DNA of 6,732 nt. It comes from Phycisphaerales bacterium UBA966 (GTDB lineage: Bacteria > Planctomycetota > Phycisphaerae > Phycisphaerales > SM1A02). The DNA lies in assembly GCA_002292895.1 (NCBI GenBank), contig DBCE01000153.1, positions 1 through 6,732 of the forward strand, read 5' to 3'. The notes below the pieces were generated by a model, which was not told the origin of the DNA, ran no database searches, and saw only the letters and a program-made list of their open reading frames with translations. Positions within the stretch are counted from its first letter, which is position 1. Each line of letters starts with the position of its first letter. Both the position numbers and the translations under genes were made by a program. Positions 1 through 5,712 of the stretch are shown here, in pieces.

Positions 1-123
1 CTTTGCTTGGTCCTTCACTGGCGGGGCCGCCGCGCTAATCCCAGCTCCCCCCGCCGCCATGAGCGCGACCGCGCATCCTGCACCGACAATGACTGCACCG
101 ATACGAGCTATCCGATTGACCAT
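1..123 (-). CDS. Exported protein of unknown identity, N-terminal 41 codons only
   Basis: The reverse strand is open from an ATG at 123 to the window edge. The 41 residues look like a Sec signal peptide: a basic n-region (MVNRIARIG), a hydrophobic Ala/Val/Gly core, then a small-residue c-region (GISAAA) with probable cleavage near residues 31-33, followed by the mature start PPVKDQAK. A Cys at residue 17 sits inside the hydrophobic core without a proper lipobox, so a lipoprotein is unlikely. The ribosome site is weak (GGAA a few bases upstream). The start lies 74 nt past the stop of the cytochrome b561 gene on the same strand, so the two are probably cotranscribed. By context, a periplasmic c-type cytochrome or another redox partner of the b-type cytochrome is possible, but no CxxCH motif is visible in this fragment, so that is inference only. 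Confidence 0.6.
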   Translation of the reverse strand, partial: MVNRIARIGAVIVGAGCAVALMAAGGAGISAAAPPVKDQAK

Positions 124-197
124 GCGTTCCAAACGACACCACGTGCCCGGCATTGCCACTACTGCCGATGATTTCACCCCATTTCAGCGCAACACCG

Positions 198-935
198 TCA
201 ATCGTCGTCGTGCTTGGCGTTTCCATTGTGGTCCTTGACGCCATCACTCTCATTCTCGTTCTCGCCGAGTTGCAGAACTGTCCCGATAAGCGGGAGTGTG
301 GTGGTCTTTGTGCTAGGGTTGTAGTTACGGATTAACCCCACGGCCCACGCGCCGGCGATGGCAAGAAATATGACCGCGATGACTGGCTTGGAAGACGCGA
401 TCTCATCGGACGGCTCTGCATCCTTCTTCCCATGGATCATGCTCGCGACGATATTTTCACGGTGGCGGAGGGTGTGAAACGCCACGCCCAATACGTGCAC
501 AACCGCAAATCCCACTGCAACCCACGCGAGTATCTCGTGGAGATCTTCCACACTCTCATTGCCTTGGCCCAACATGATGCCGGTGATGGCCATCGCCAAC
601 ACCAGCGCAAGAAGCGCAAAGATCGCCATCGCTGATCCCGGGTTGTGCCCGACATAGCGCTTGCCGCCGCCAACAATCGTGCTCTTCATGTACTCCATCA
701 CCGCGCCGGGTCCGAAGACAAACGTGCCGAAACGCGCATAGCGTGTGCCAACCACGCCCCAGATGACGCGAAGGCAGACCATGAGCGCGATGATCAGGCC
801 GATGATTGCGTGGTACGGAAAGAGCGGGCTGTCGTCACCAAGCAGAAGCGAGATAACTGCGGCAACGATGAAGCCGCTCGAGAGCAGCCAATGAAAGAGG
901 CGGGTCGGCAGATCCCAAATCAGAACACTTGTCAT
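198..935 (-). CDS. Cytochrome b561 / Ni-Fe hydrogenase b-type cytochrome family membrane protein
   Basis: A 245-residue integral membrane protein. It opens with TSVLIWDLPTRLFHWLL, the typical first helix of the b-type cytochrome family (Pfam Ni_hydr_CYTB type). Predicted helices lie at about 14-33, 41-62, 102-122, 133-154 and 184-202. Candidate heme-iron ligands are H15 (helix 1), H42 (helix 2), H133 and H147/H154 (helix 4 region), consistent with two b hemes. The loop motif RYVGHNPGS (about 93-101) is also typical of this group. Such proteins pass electrons between the quinone pool and a periplasmic partner, often a c-type cytochrome; the exported protein encoded just downstream may be that partner. 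The start at 935 is chosen because AAAGGAG sits 6 nt upstream; the frame opens further up to 1088, but that extension does not look coding. The C-terminus after the fifth helix is hydrophilic and rich in Asp, Asn and His. The physiological substrate cannot be told. Confidence 0.9.
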   Translation of the reverse strand: MTSVLIWDLPTRLFHWLLSSGFIVAAVISLLLGDDSPLFPYHAIIGLIIALMVCLRVIWGVVGTRYARFGTFVFGPGAVMEYMKSTIVGGGKRYVGHNPGSAMAIFALLALVLAMAITGIMLGQGNESVEDLHEILAWVAVGFAVVHVLGVAFHTLRHRENIVASMIHGKKDAEPSDEIASSKPVIAVIFLAIAGAWAVGLIRNYNPSTKTTTLPLIGTVLQLGENENESDGVKDHNGNAKHDDD

Positions 936-941
936 GGCAGG

Positions 942-948
942 CTCCTTT
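942..948 (-). promoter_or_regulatory. Shine-Dalgarno site of the cytochrome b561 gene
   Basis: AAAGGAG on the minus strand, 6 nt before the ATG at 935. It fixes the start codon and argues against the longer open frame beginning at 1088. Confidence 0.85.
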
Positions 949-1237
949 GTTAGCGCCGCGGACGATCCGCCCGTTGTGAAGCCTCCAACGACCCCATCAC
1001 ATCCGTCCGTGCACCATACGCCCCGACGATCAAGCACATCGCCCCAAATCGCCGAACCCCAAGCCGATCTACACCCCGCAAACGCCAAAAAGACCGCTTT
1101 TCAGCCGCGGTCCGAAATGGGCATACAAATCTCCCCTCTTGTCAGACCTCGGATCCCTACTCCCCTCGGCGGGACTGCTTCCCCATATGAAGCCCGGTAA
1201 TTTGGAAGATAGAAAATAATCCGGACACTAAAAACTT

Positions 1238-1251
1238 GTTCAGAACTGAAC
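1238..1251. promoter_or_regulatory. Short palindrome GTTCAG-AA-CTGAAC, possible operator
   Basis: Perfect 6-base arms around a 2-base centre, lying in the AT-rich part of the divergent region about 145 bases before the secreted-protein start. The size and symmetry fit a dimeric repressor site. The GTTC-N6-GAAC outline vaguely recalls LexA-type boxes, but no known consensus is matched well enough to name a regulator. Confidence 0.35.
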
Positions 1252-1272
1252 TTGCGCTACCTTGGGATCTAG

Positions 1273-1320
1273 ATGGGCGCTTCCCGGGTACTGTCGCTAC
1301 CCGAGAAGGTTGACGCCCAT
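1273..1320 (+). promoter_or_regulatory. Long stem-loop upstream of the first secreted-protein gene
   Basis: ATGGGCG at 1273-1279 pairs with CGCCCAT at 1314-1320. Just inside it, CTTCCCGGGTA at 1280-1290 pairs with TACCCGAGAAG at 1298-1308 with one mismatch. Together this makes about 17 paired positions, a 7-nt loop (1291-1297) and a one-sided 5-nt bulge (1309-1313). No T-run follows on either strand, so it is not a standard intrinsic terminator. It ends 74 bases before the chosen start codon and would probably sit in the 5' leader, where it could affect stability or translation, or bind a protein. Confidence 0.5.
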
Positions 1321-1394
1321 GATCGTGCGGGACGATGCAGTGTTCGCCCCAAATTGCAAGAAACGAGTCACCTTTCATTGGAGCACCGCCTTTC

Positions 1395-3689
1395 ATGATC
1401 GCATTCTTAACTCGCATGAAGCCCATCGCCGCCTTGGCCGCTTTGGCAATGACTGGAATCGCCACAGCCGCGGATGTGGACATGTCCGGCTGGGTCACCT
1501 ACGGCGGCATCGCCGTTACCACCAATAGCTCCACCACGATCCCCGTCCCCGCCGGCACCGCTGGTGTTTCGGCCATGAGCTTCAACAACCTCAGCTTTGA
1601 CGCCATCAACGGCAGTTATCAAAGCGAGTTCAAGATCCGCCTCGAAGTCGAGGGATCGACCACCGCCTTCTGGACCATCCAGCCATCGCCCACCGCTGCA
1701 GGCGGAAACTTCACCGGCTCCGGCTCGGGAACCACCTTCGGTGGCGCTCCATTCACCATTCCAGCAGGGACCACCTCGCTCAAGGTCTTTGTCTATGAGA
1801 GCTTTAACGACGGTGGAGACACCACTCAAGACGCAGCCGTAACCAGCGGCACGCTCACCGTCACCTTCGGCAACCCACCCCCGCCGTTTGACGCATGCGC
1901 CGGTGCAACCACCGGCACCATCGGCGACAACACGCTGCCGATGAGTTCCACCGCGGCCAACCTTGACCTTGCCTGCGGACCTTTCGCAGCGGCCGCAAAC
2001 AAGGCGAACTACCTGAAGTTCGTCGCCCCATCCACGGGCAACTTCACTGCAAACAACTGCACGCAAACCGCTGATACCGTCATGGGTGCCCTCACGGTCT
2101 GCGGCGATCCTGCCAGTGCACTCACCTGCAACGATGACACCTGCGGTTTGGCATCGTCGATCAACTTTGCTGCAACGCAGGGTGACACCATCTACATCGC
2201 CGTCGGCATGTACAGCACCACCGCTGCACCACCGGCCACCATGCTGGTGACCATCTCTGAAGCAGCCCCTCCGTACGACGCCTGCGCAGCACCACCAACC
2301 GCCGTGCTGGGCGACAACGTTCTCACCATGAACCCTGGCGCCGCAGATCTCGATATCGCTTGGGCTGGCGTGGTGGTCTACAAGTGCATGTTCCTCACCA
2401 TCACTCCTGCGCAAGACGGTCTCTACACCTTCTCCAATTGCGCCGATGCTGACTTCGACAGCTGGATCGTCATGGGCACCGCCTGTGGCGATGGCAACGC
2501 CGTGGAGTTTGGTAACGATGACGGCTGCGGAACCATTGCTGGCCCTTCGAGCCTGCAGGTTTCCCTCTTCGCCGGCGTCACCTACTACATCGGCGTGGGC
2601 GGATACGGACCGACCACCGCGATCCCAGCAACCACCACCGTGGTGATGGACGCGCAGTTCTGCACCAACGGCTACGACGCATGTGCTAACCAGACCGTGG
2701 TGCAGGTTGGTTCCAACAACGTCGTCGTCGACTGCGGCGCGGCCAACTTGGATCTCACCGGCTACTGGACACCAGCATTCGGCGAGCCCGCTATCGGTAC
2801 AGCGAACTATCTGAAGTTCGTTGCGCCAACCAGCGGTCTGTTCGAAGCTGCCATGTGCGGCAATTCGTCCGACTCCCGTCTCGCGATCCTGACCGCCTGC
2901 GGCGATTCGACCACCTTCATCGCCGCTGATGACGATGGTTGCACCGACGGAGCAGCTCCATTCACCTCGAAGGTGTCTTGGAATGCAACGCAAGGCGCTA
3001 CGTACTACATCGCCCTTGGTTGCTATGTGGAAGCTGGTGTTACTTACCCAATCCCAGCCAACCAGGTCATCACCATCGGCGAACCAGCTCCACCGGCTGA
3101 TCCGTGCAGTCCTTCGGAAATCATCAACGCCAGCATCGGCATCACTGTCGTCATCCCCGATCAGTCCTTCCCGGACTTGGATATGACTGGCAGTGCCTGC
3201 GTCTTTGAGTTTAATCCGCAGGCGATCAATGCACCGAAGTACCTGAAGTTCACCCCTTCAGTCACTGGCGCGTTCACCATCGGCAACTGCGCTGACACTG
3301 GCACCACGGCCGACTGCCGCATCGCGGCGCTCACCACCTGTGGCGATGCTGGCACCACCATCGCGTGCGATGACGATGGTTGCACCGGTGGCGTGGCTCC
3401 GTTCACTTCGCTCCTCTCACTTGACCTGGTTTCAGGCACGACCTACTACTTCGCGGTCGGTAGTTACAACGCCGCTGCAGTAGGACCGTTCACTATTGAA
3501 ATCACTGGGCCAGCGGGTCCACCGCCATGCTTCGGAGATATCAACCTCGACGGAATCGTTGGTGGTGCGGACTTGGGTCTACTGTTGGGTAACTGGGGCT
3601 TCTCAGGCACCGGTGACCTCAACAACGACGGCGTCGTGACCGGTGCTGACCTTGGACTGCTGCTCGGCGTATGGGGCGTCTGCCCGTAA
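1395..3689 (+). CDS. Large secreted Cys-rich repeat protein with dockerin-like C-terminus
   Basis: A 764-residue exported protein. Residues 1-25 are a signal peptide (MIAFLTRMK, an Ala/Leu core, cleavage after GIATA). Residues 26-160 form a Gly/Thr/Ser-rich beta-type domain I do not recognise. Four repeats of about 125-140 residues follow (about 165-290, 294-420, 427-565, 568-707), each starting near DAC/DPC and carrying YLKF-type and TYY(I/F)-type strands plus an NDDxCG-like loop. They resemble the PPC beta-sandwich family but may be a distinct relative. Residues 712-763 hold two EF-hand-like loops (ligands D715/N717/D719/D726 and D741/N743/D745/D752) flanked by C712 and C763, as in dockerin-type tails. 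The start at 1395 is chosen because GGAG lies 11 nt upstream and it begins a clean signal peptide; ATGs at 1335 and 1416 are also in frame. No catalytic motif is visible. A structural, adhesive or surface-attached role is inferred. A close architectural relative follows 177 nt downstream. Confidence 0.85.
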   Translation: MIAFLTRMKPIAALAALAMTGIATAADVDMSGWVTYGGIAVTTNSSTTIPVPAGTAGVSAMSFNNLSFDAINGSYQSEFKIRLEVEGSTTAFWTIQPSPTAAGGNFTGSGSGTTFGGAPFTIPAGTTSLKVFVYESFNDGGDTTQDAAVTSGTLTVTFGNPPPPFDACAGATTGTIGDNTLPMSSTAANLDLACGPFAAAANKANYLKFVAPSTGNFTANNCTQTADTVMGALTVCGDPASALTCNDDTCGLASSINFAATQGDTIYIAVGMYSTTAAPPATMLVTISEAAPPYDACAAPPTAVLGDNVLTMNPGAADLDIAWAGVVVYKCMFLTITPAQDGLYTFSNCADADFDSWIVMGTACGDGNAVEFGNDDGCGTIAGPSSLQVSLFAGVTYYIGVGGYGPTTAIPATTTVVMDAQFCTNGYDACANQTVVQVGSNNVVVDCGAANLDLTGYWTPAFGEPAIGTANYLKFVAPTSGLFEAAMCGNSSDSRLAILTACGDSTTFIAADDDGCTDGAAPFTSKVSWNATQGATYYIALGCYVEAGVTYPIPANQVITIGEPAPPADPCSPSEIINASIGITVVIPDQSFPDLDMTGSACVFEFNPQAINAPKYLKFTPSVTGAFTIGNCADTGTTADCRIAALTTCGDAGTTIACDDDGCTGGVAPFTSLLSLDLVSGTTYYFAVGSYNAAAVGPFTIEITGPAGPPPCFGDINLDGIVGGADLGLLLGNWGFSGTGDLNNDGVVTGADLGLLLGVWGVCP
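1887..3515 (+). repeat. Four tandem Cys-rich PPC-like repeats within the secreted protein
   Basis: The units lie at about 1887-2264, 2274-2654, 2673-3089 and 3096-3515. Shared features in order are DAC or DPC at the start, an acidic LD step, (N/K)YLKF followed by P-x-(S/T)-G-x-F, a Cys, then CGD, an acidic D-D-x-C loop and a TYY strand. Proline-rich linkers (PPPP, APP, PAPP) separate several units. Repeat 2 is the most divergent: its central strand reads VVYKCMFLTI instead of NYLKFVAP. The many conserved cysteines suggest disulfides formed outside the cytoplasm. Confidence 0.75.
3534..3686 (+). repeat. Dockerin-like calcium-loop module ending the first secreted protein
   Basis: Two loop-helix units, GDINLDGIVGGADLGLLLG and GDLNNDGVVTGADLGLLLG, are separated by NWGFSGT. 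Each loop has acidic or Asn residues at EF-hand positions 1, 3, 5 and 12; position 9 is Gly in the first and Thr in the second. One Cys precedes the pair and one follows it (VCP at the very end), so a single disulfide could close the module. Dockerin modules mediate protein attachment; no cohesin is visible in the window. Confidence 0.75.
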
Positions 3690-3732
3690 TCGCCTGCCGG
3701 CTCGTCGGCACAGGTGACATCACGTGACATTC

Positions 3733-3771
3733 CACCGCCCGCCCCGTAACACGGTGCGGGCGGTGTGCTTT
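3733..3771 (+). terminator. Stem-loop terminator after the first secreted-protein gene
   Basis: CACCGCCCGC at 3733-3742 pairs perfectly with GCGGGCGGTG at 3756-3765. CCGT and ACGG then continue the stem inside after one mismatch, leaving a 3-nt loop. The stem starts 43 bases after the stop codon. Only a weak T-run follows (GCTTT), so termination may be partial. The 3' part, CGGTGTGCTTT, recurs exactly after the next gene. Confidence 0.7.
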
Positions 3772-3795
3772 CCGACCGGATCAAGCGGTTATTTG

Positions 3796-3824
3796 TTGGC
3801 AAATTCAAAATTTACGGCTAAATT
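3796..3824 (+). promoter_or_regulatory. Sigma70-type promoter of the second secreted-protein gene
   Basis: TTGGCA (3796-3801, 5 of 6 to the -35 consensus) and TAAATT (3819-3824, 4 of 6 to the -10) are separated by exactly 17 bases in a locally AT-rich stretch. Transcription would begin near 3831, giving a leader of about 35 nt. It lies after the preceding terminator, so this gene can be expressed independently of its upstream relative. Confidence 0.6.
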
Positions 3825-3854
3825 TGAGTCCAAGACGGAACTTCCTCACTACCC

Positions 3855-3858
3855 GGAG
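3855..3858 (+). promoter_or_regulatory. Shine-Dalgarno site of the second secreted-protein gene
   Basis: GGAG (within CCGGAGAAAC) lies 8 nt before the ATG at 3867. This supports that start despite the unusually long n-region of the signal peptide; an in-frame ATG three codons later (3876) is the alternative. Confidence 0.6.
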
Positions 3859-3866
3859 AAACAAAG

Positions 3867-5540
3867 ATGACAGACATGACTCGCACGAACGTGGGCGCCA
3901 GTGCATCAGACCGCCGCCTTTCCAAGCACTTCCTTGCTGCAGCCGTGGCTGCGAGTTCCGCCTCGCTCCTTGCCACGCACAGCGCGTCTGCTGACATCAT
4001 CTACAGCGGCGTCATCAACTTCGCTTGCGCCGTCGACATCGACGGTTGCTACATCAATGTTGAAACAGGCCTGCTCAGTAACGGACCAGGCACTGGCGTT
4101 CCAGGATGGGACGTGAATCCCTACTCGACCGGCGGCGGCATGAACTTCTTCAACCCGACCGGTGGCGGACAGATTCGCTACCCGGGAGTAACCACTGGCG
4201 CAGCCGGCAACGTGGCGCTCAACACACCAGTTAACTCTACTAGTTCGTACAACACTGCAACCACCGCTGTCACCTTCGGCTCCGCCGCTGGTAACTGGCA
4301 GTACAGCGCTGACAACATCATCGGCTTCAAGTTTCTTGCCGCCGATGGGCTGACGCACTACGGCTGGATGCGATTCGCCATGGGCGCCGCTGGCAGCTCG
4401 GGAACTTCAATGACCCGCACGATCGTTGACTATGCATGGGAAACCACTGCGGGGCTCCCGATCCTCGCGGGAAGCCAAGGTGGACCGCCGCCGACGTACG
4501 ACCCGTGTGCTCCATTCAACCCAGTCGCAACATCCGGCACCAACAACCTGCCGCTGAATCAGACAACGTCTACTGACTTGCCTGTTGCTGGCGGATGCGG
4601 ATTCGTCGCGTACCACGCCAACTACTTCAAGTTTGTAGCCCCCTTCAGCGGCGCGTTCACCATCGACACCTGCGCAAGCGGTGCCGATACGCGTATGGCC
4701 GTCTTGGATGGGTGCGCTGCTGGTTCCGCATTGATCGCCTGCAACGACAATTCTTGCGGAGTCTCCTCTAGTTTGGTGCTGAATGCGACCGGTGCACAGA
4801 CCTACTACATCGTGATTGGCGCCTCATCAGCCTCGGCAGTACTGCCATCACCAATCACTGTGGCAGTGACCCCTCCACCAAGCCCCGCCTGCAGCGACGC
4901 GCCTGCATTGGCTTTCGGTACCAATTCGTTCAGCAATGCTAGTTCGACCATTGGCAACCAGACTGTTACTACCAACGCCACCGCTACCGCTACTACCATT
5001 CTTTATAACGCTGAGTGGTACACCTTCACCCCAGCGGTCACTGGCGTGTACAGCTTCAGTACGTGTGGCTCGGTCAACGACACCAAGATGGCACTGAGTG
5101 CTAGCCCCTGCCCAGCAACGGGTGCCACAATGACCTCCATTGCCTACAACGATGACAACTGTGCGTGCTCATCGGGGTGCGGTACTACGGGTATATCGGC
5201 TTTCTCAAGCGCCTTGAACCTCACTAATACCGGTCTCCCGCTCACGCAAGAGCTCGTTGCCGGCCAAGCCTACAAACTTGTGATGGGTAGTTACAGCGCA
5301 ACAAGTGGCAGCATAAGCGGCTCGCTCGTCATCGACGGCCCCGCCCAGCCGCCAGCGTCCTGCCTTGGCGACCTCAACCTGGACGGCGTTGTCAACGGTG
5401 CAGACCTTGGACTGCTGCTTGGAGCATGGGGCGCCTGCCCCGGCGACGTTCCTGGATGCGTCGGCGACCTAAACATTGACGGCGTCGTCAACGGTGCCGA
5501 CCTTGGTCTGCTGCTCGGCGCATGGGGTGCATGCCCCTAA
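3867..5540 (+). CDS. Secreted Cys-rich repeat protein with doubled dockerin-like C-terminal loops
   Basis: A 557-residue exported protein. Residues 1-42 are a signal peptide with a long n-region (RRLSK at 16-20), an Ala-rich core and cleavage after SASA. Residues 43-203 are an N-terminal domain containing IGFKF (152-156), HYGWMRF (164-170) and an IVDYAWETTAGLPILAG-like ending (186-202). I recognise this pattern from exported planctomycete and PEP-CTERM-associated proteins of unknown function. Two PPC-like repeats follow (about 211-336 and 341-491), of the same type as in the upstream protein. Residues 499-557 carry two identical-looking calcium loops, each with its own flanking Cys pair (C499/C524, C531/C556). 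No enzyme active site is visible. Shared repeats and tail suggest that this and the upstream protein go to the same location, probably the cell surface or extracellular matrix. It has its own promoter and terminator, so it is likely monocistronic. Confidence 0.85.
   Translation: MTDMTRTNVGASASDRRLSKHFLAAAVAASSASLLATHSASADIIYSGVINFACAVDIDGCYINVETGLLSNGPGTGVPGWDVNPYSTGGGMNFFNPTGGGQIRYPGVTTGAAGNVALNTPVNSTSSYNTATTAVTFGSAAGNWQYSADNIIGFKFLAADGLTHYGWMRFAMGAAGSSGTSMTRTIVDYAWETTAGLPILAGSQGGPPPTYDPCAPFNPVATSGTNNLPLNQTTSTDLPVAGGCGFVAYHANYFKFVAPFSGAFTIDTCASGADTRMAVLDGCAAGSALIACNDNSCGVSSSLVLNATGAQTYYIVIGASSASAVLPSPITVAVTPPPSPACSDAPALAFGTNSFSNASSTIGNQTVTTNATATATTILYNAEWYTFTPAVTGVYSFSTCGSVNDTKMALSASPCPATGATMTSIAYNDDNCACSSGCGTTGISAFSSALNLTNTGLPLTQELVAGQAYKLVMGSYSATSGSISGSLVIDGPAQPPASCLGDLNLDGVVNGADLGLLLGAWGACPGDVPGCVGDLNIDGVVNGADLGLLLGAWGACP
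4497..5339 (+). repeat. Two PPC-like repeats in the second secreted protein
   Basis: The units lie at about 4497-4874 (starting YDPC, with NYFKFVAP, ACNDNSCG and TYYIVIG) and 4887-5339 (starting ACSD, with EWYTFTPAVTGVYSF, NDDN and YKLVMGSYS). The second unit is longer because of an insertion after the NDD motif with three extra cysteines (NCACSSGCG) and a different approach to the last strands. The match to the four repeats of the upstream gene indicates a shared domain family. Confidence 0.75.
5367..5537 (+). repeat. Duplicated 75-nt calcium-loop module at the end of the second secreted protein
   Basis: The copies at 5367-5441 and 5463-5537 differ at about 10 of 75 positions, and all but one codon change are synonymous (the exception is Leu to Ile after GDLN or GDLN-like start). 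Both encode GDLNxDGVVNGADLGLLLG followed by AWGACP, with ligand residues at loop positions 1, 3, 5, 9 and 12. They are separated by a short GDVPGCV linker. Confidence 0.85.
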
Positions 5541-5605
5541 GTCAGCGCGAGGCGCTCGCCCCGAACTGACGCTCAACGTGTAGTTGGGCAATGATCTGAT
5601 CCTTC

Positions 5606-5644
5606 CATCGACCGCATCCACTGGGTGCGGTCGGTGTGCTTTTT
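5606..5644 (+). terminator. Intrinsic terminator after the second secreted-protein gene
   Basis: CGACCGCA at 5609-5616 pairs with TGCGGTCG at 5626-5633. The stem extends inward by a T-G and a C-G pair and outward by a few more pairs, and is followed by GTGTGCTTTTT. The T-run and the position 66 bases past the stop codon fit a Rho-independent terminator. The tail is the same as in the terminator at 3733-3771. Confidence 0.8.
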
Positions 5645-5673
5645 GGCAGTGATCAGGTGACCGATGGCACTCA

Positions 5674-5703
5674 TTGGCACGGTGCGGCCCGCAATGCCAT
5701 TAT
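5674..5703 (+). promoter_or_regulatory. Possible promoter of the SET-domain gene, implying a leaderless mRNA
   Basis: TTGGCA (5674-5679, the same -35 hexamer as at 3796) is followed after 18 bases by CATTAT (5698-5703, 4 of 6 to the -10 consensus). TATGCT at 5701 is an alternative -10, but the spacing would be 21. Either choice puts the transcription start within a few bases of the ATG at 5713. ATGGCA at 5664-5669 and TGCCAT at 5695-5700 form an inverted repeat around the proposed promoter. Confidence 0.35.
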
Positions 5704-5712
5704 GCTCCATGA

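Larger units (their letters stand above)
949..1394. other. Divergent intergenic region with no convincing gene
   Basis: About 450 bases separate the minus-strand cytochrome gene from the plus-strand secreted protein. Short open frames exist on both strands, but none has a recognisable domain, signal peptide or ribosome site. The part from about 1200 to 1250 is more AT-rich than its surroundings and is the likeliest promoter zone, yet I found no convincing -35/-10 pair in either direction. Two inverted repeats in this stretch are listed separately. An 8-base direct repeat CTCCCCTC occurs at 1131 and 1160. Confidence 0.6.

Noticed and set aside
936..1088. 51-residue N-terminal extension of the cytochrome b561 protein
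   Set aside because: The strong AAAGGAG site directly before the ATG at 935 and the canonical family start there mark the true beginning; the extension has no family-like sequence.
1335..1394. 20-residue upstream extension of the first secreted protein
   Set aside because: It would place a polar stretch ahead of the signal peptide, and it has no ribosome site of its own. The ATG at 1395 has GGAG upstream and begins a clean signal peptide.
1157..1498. Minus-strand open frame of 113 codons in the divergent region
   Set aside because: It has no recognisable domain and overlaps the start of the confident plus-strand gene.
1407..2993. Very long antisense open frame (528 codons) opposite the first secreted-protein gene
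   Set aside because: It encodes a low-complexity Gly/Val/His/Arg-rich sequence with no domain or signal. Its length follows from the codon bias and repeats of the sense gene, which has clear domains.
1887..3515. CRISPR-like or other non-coding repeat array
   Set aside because: The periodicity is at protein-domain level (about 125-140 residues) in one continuous reading frame, with no identical short repeats and spacers.
3912..3944. Twin-arginine (Tat) signal in the second secreted protein
   Set aside because: RRLSK is followed by HFLAAA, but the spacing and hydrophobic residues do not fit the S-R-R-x-F-L-K pattern. A Sec signal peptide with a long n-region explains it better.
3906..4358. 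Minus-strand open frame of 150 codons
   Set aside because: It is a shadow of the second secreted-protein gene with no motif of its own.
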